Of a stretch of DNA of 64,000 bases, positions 63,001 to 64,000 are shown one piece after another; positions within the stretch are counted from its first letter, which is position 1; every line of letters begins with the position of its first letter. This stretch comes from Parus major (Eukaryota > Chordata > Aves > Passeriformes > Paridae), in contig NC_031779.1 of the NCBI RefSeq assembly GCF_001522545.3, positions 3,024,763 through 3,088,762 of the forward strand. The letters run 5' to 3'. Position numbers and translations under genes: made by a program. The notes under the pieces are model-generated. The model did not search any database, was not told where the DNA came from, and saw only the letters and a program-made list of their open reading frames with translations.

Positions 63001-64000
63001 AGGCAGAACTGGCCTCAAGCCCCAGTTCACATTTGGACCTTTGATGTGTCCTTAATTCTTCTTGCAAAAGAACAAGATTTTTTCTAAGGAGAAAGGCAGA
63101 AACCCCTGATTTAGTGTTCCAGAAGCCTGTTTTGGGGAATGTCTGAGCATTTGTGTGAAACACATTGCTGCAATTACAGGACACACAATATATGAATTCA
63201 AATACAAGGGCTCATGTGAGGTCTATCTGCAGATTCCAGCCTGCAGTATTTCTTCTCCAGCCAGGAGTTGGGAAAGATATAAATAGCACTTAGCATGCTG
63301 GCAAACTGAGCTGTGACAAAGTGCTGGGCTGACTGCTCAGTGTCATCCTGAAGGAATCAGCACTTTTTGTGATGCTACTTCAAATCTTAATAATTGGAAT
63401 AGATTGAAAAGATCAAGTGTGCCATATACACTGATTCCAGCTCAGAGCAAAATTGTAAATACACAAAAATCAGGGGCATGGAAGGAAATTTCCTCTAGAA
63501 ATAGTCCCTTTTCCTCTCATTTATCTAATCCAAAAGAATTTAGCCTAATACTTAATGTACACACTGTTTAGAGAAAACAATCTATCCAGCATTAGTGCCT
63601 TCCATGGCATCTGCTGCACAAATCCAGTGTCCCAGAATAGTCCAGCTTAACCACACTGGTTTTGAGTGGGCTCACGGACAAAGGCAAGAGGAAGAAATGA
63701 ATACAGGCAGATTGGATGAATAGAAGTGAATATAGGCACACTTCCAGAAATTCAGTCTCATCTTTTCAGTGACCTCAGAGAGGCTGTAACAGAGATAATT
63801 ATCTCCAAGTGTAGCATGGTGATGACTTTAAAAGGCTGTGCTAGTTGGCAGGAGAAACAGAGAAGAGTCTAACAAGGAGGGGTGCTTGGAGCATGTACAT
63901 GCCCAGAAAGGCTTCTCTGACTTTGTCCTGTTAGAACACGGAAAGTACTGAAGAAAAACCAAACTCCTCTTCCCTAGAAGCTTGGCTGGGCTCATTTGCA
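60056..64000. other. Intergenic, no gene recognised
   Basis: AT-rich DNA continues to the window end. The open frame at 61157-61465 (minus) and others here show no recognisable family. Simple repeats are a T-run at about 60554-60566 and an (AAAC)n run at 62035-62060. No RNA gene or clear transposon was seen. Confidence 0.5.
62035..62060 (+). repeat. (AAAC)n microsatellite
   Basis: AACA AAAC units repeat about six times. It is a short tetranucleotide repeat. Confidence 0.9.

Noticed and set aside
1..64000. CRISPR arrays, operons, phage or bacterial mobile systems
   Set aside because: No direct-repeat/spacer arrays or prokaryotic gene organisation. The exon structure, CpG islands, CR1 and LTRs show vertebrate nuclear DNA.

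Overview
The window is vertebrate nuclear DNA, almost certainly from a bird and probably a passerine. Three things point this way. There is a GC-rich CpG-island promoter with one exon of a conserved animal gene. There is a 3'-end fragment of a CR1 LINE, the typical avian retroposon. There are also solo-LTR-like sequences, one of which resembles a songbird ERVL-type LTR that I know. Repeat density is low and no bacterial-style gene organisation is present. Most long open frames are chance frames in AT-rich or CpG-rich DNA.

Left part (1-14743): this is read as the first intron of UBE2Q2, transcribed from the minus strand. I looked for reverse-complement codons of the next conserved block (the Trp-Phe-Val-Asp-Ser-Glu-Asp segment) and did not find it, so the intron appears to run off the left edge. 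Its most striking content is a 193-bp inverted repeat (991-1183 and 1595-1787, about 90% identical by eye) that would fold into a long hairpin in the pre-mRNA.

Promoter block (about 14041-15480): a CpG island holds UBE2Q2 coding exon 1 (14744-14929, minus, 62 codons, donor after Ile-Thr). It also holds an overlapping short upstream ORF, an ETS/YY1 composite and NRF1-like motif just upstream of the start codon, and an exact NRF2/NF-E2-type element just inside intron 1.

Right part (about 15.5-64 kb): roughly 48 kb with no exon I can assign to a known protein. It holds an LTR remnant at 20.3-20.8 kb and a second CpG-rich block at 22.8-23.5 kb. That second block combines an 8-bp-period minisatellite, a near-consensus CTCF motif and a strong splice donor, and is the best candidate for an undescribed promoter or boundary with a non-coding first exon. 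Further right are a CR1 fragment (39.0-39.2 kb), two LTR-like segments (52.5-53.0 and 59.5-60.0 kb), simple repeats, small perfect hairpins and two weak candidate exons (47.8 and 50.7 kb). Two stretches (26.4-26.8 and 58.9-59.0 kb) have the look of conserved regulatory DNA.

The only confidently identified protein-coding gene is UBE2Q2. Exact element boundaries, the TSS and the status of the candidate exons need alignment or RNA data that I do not have.
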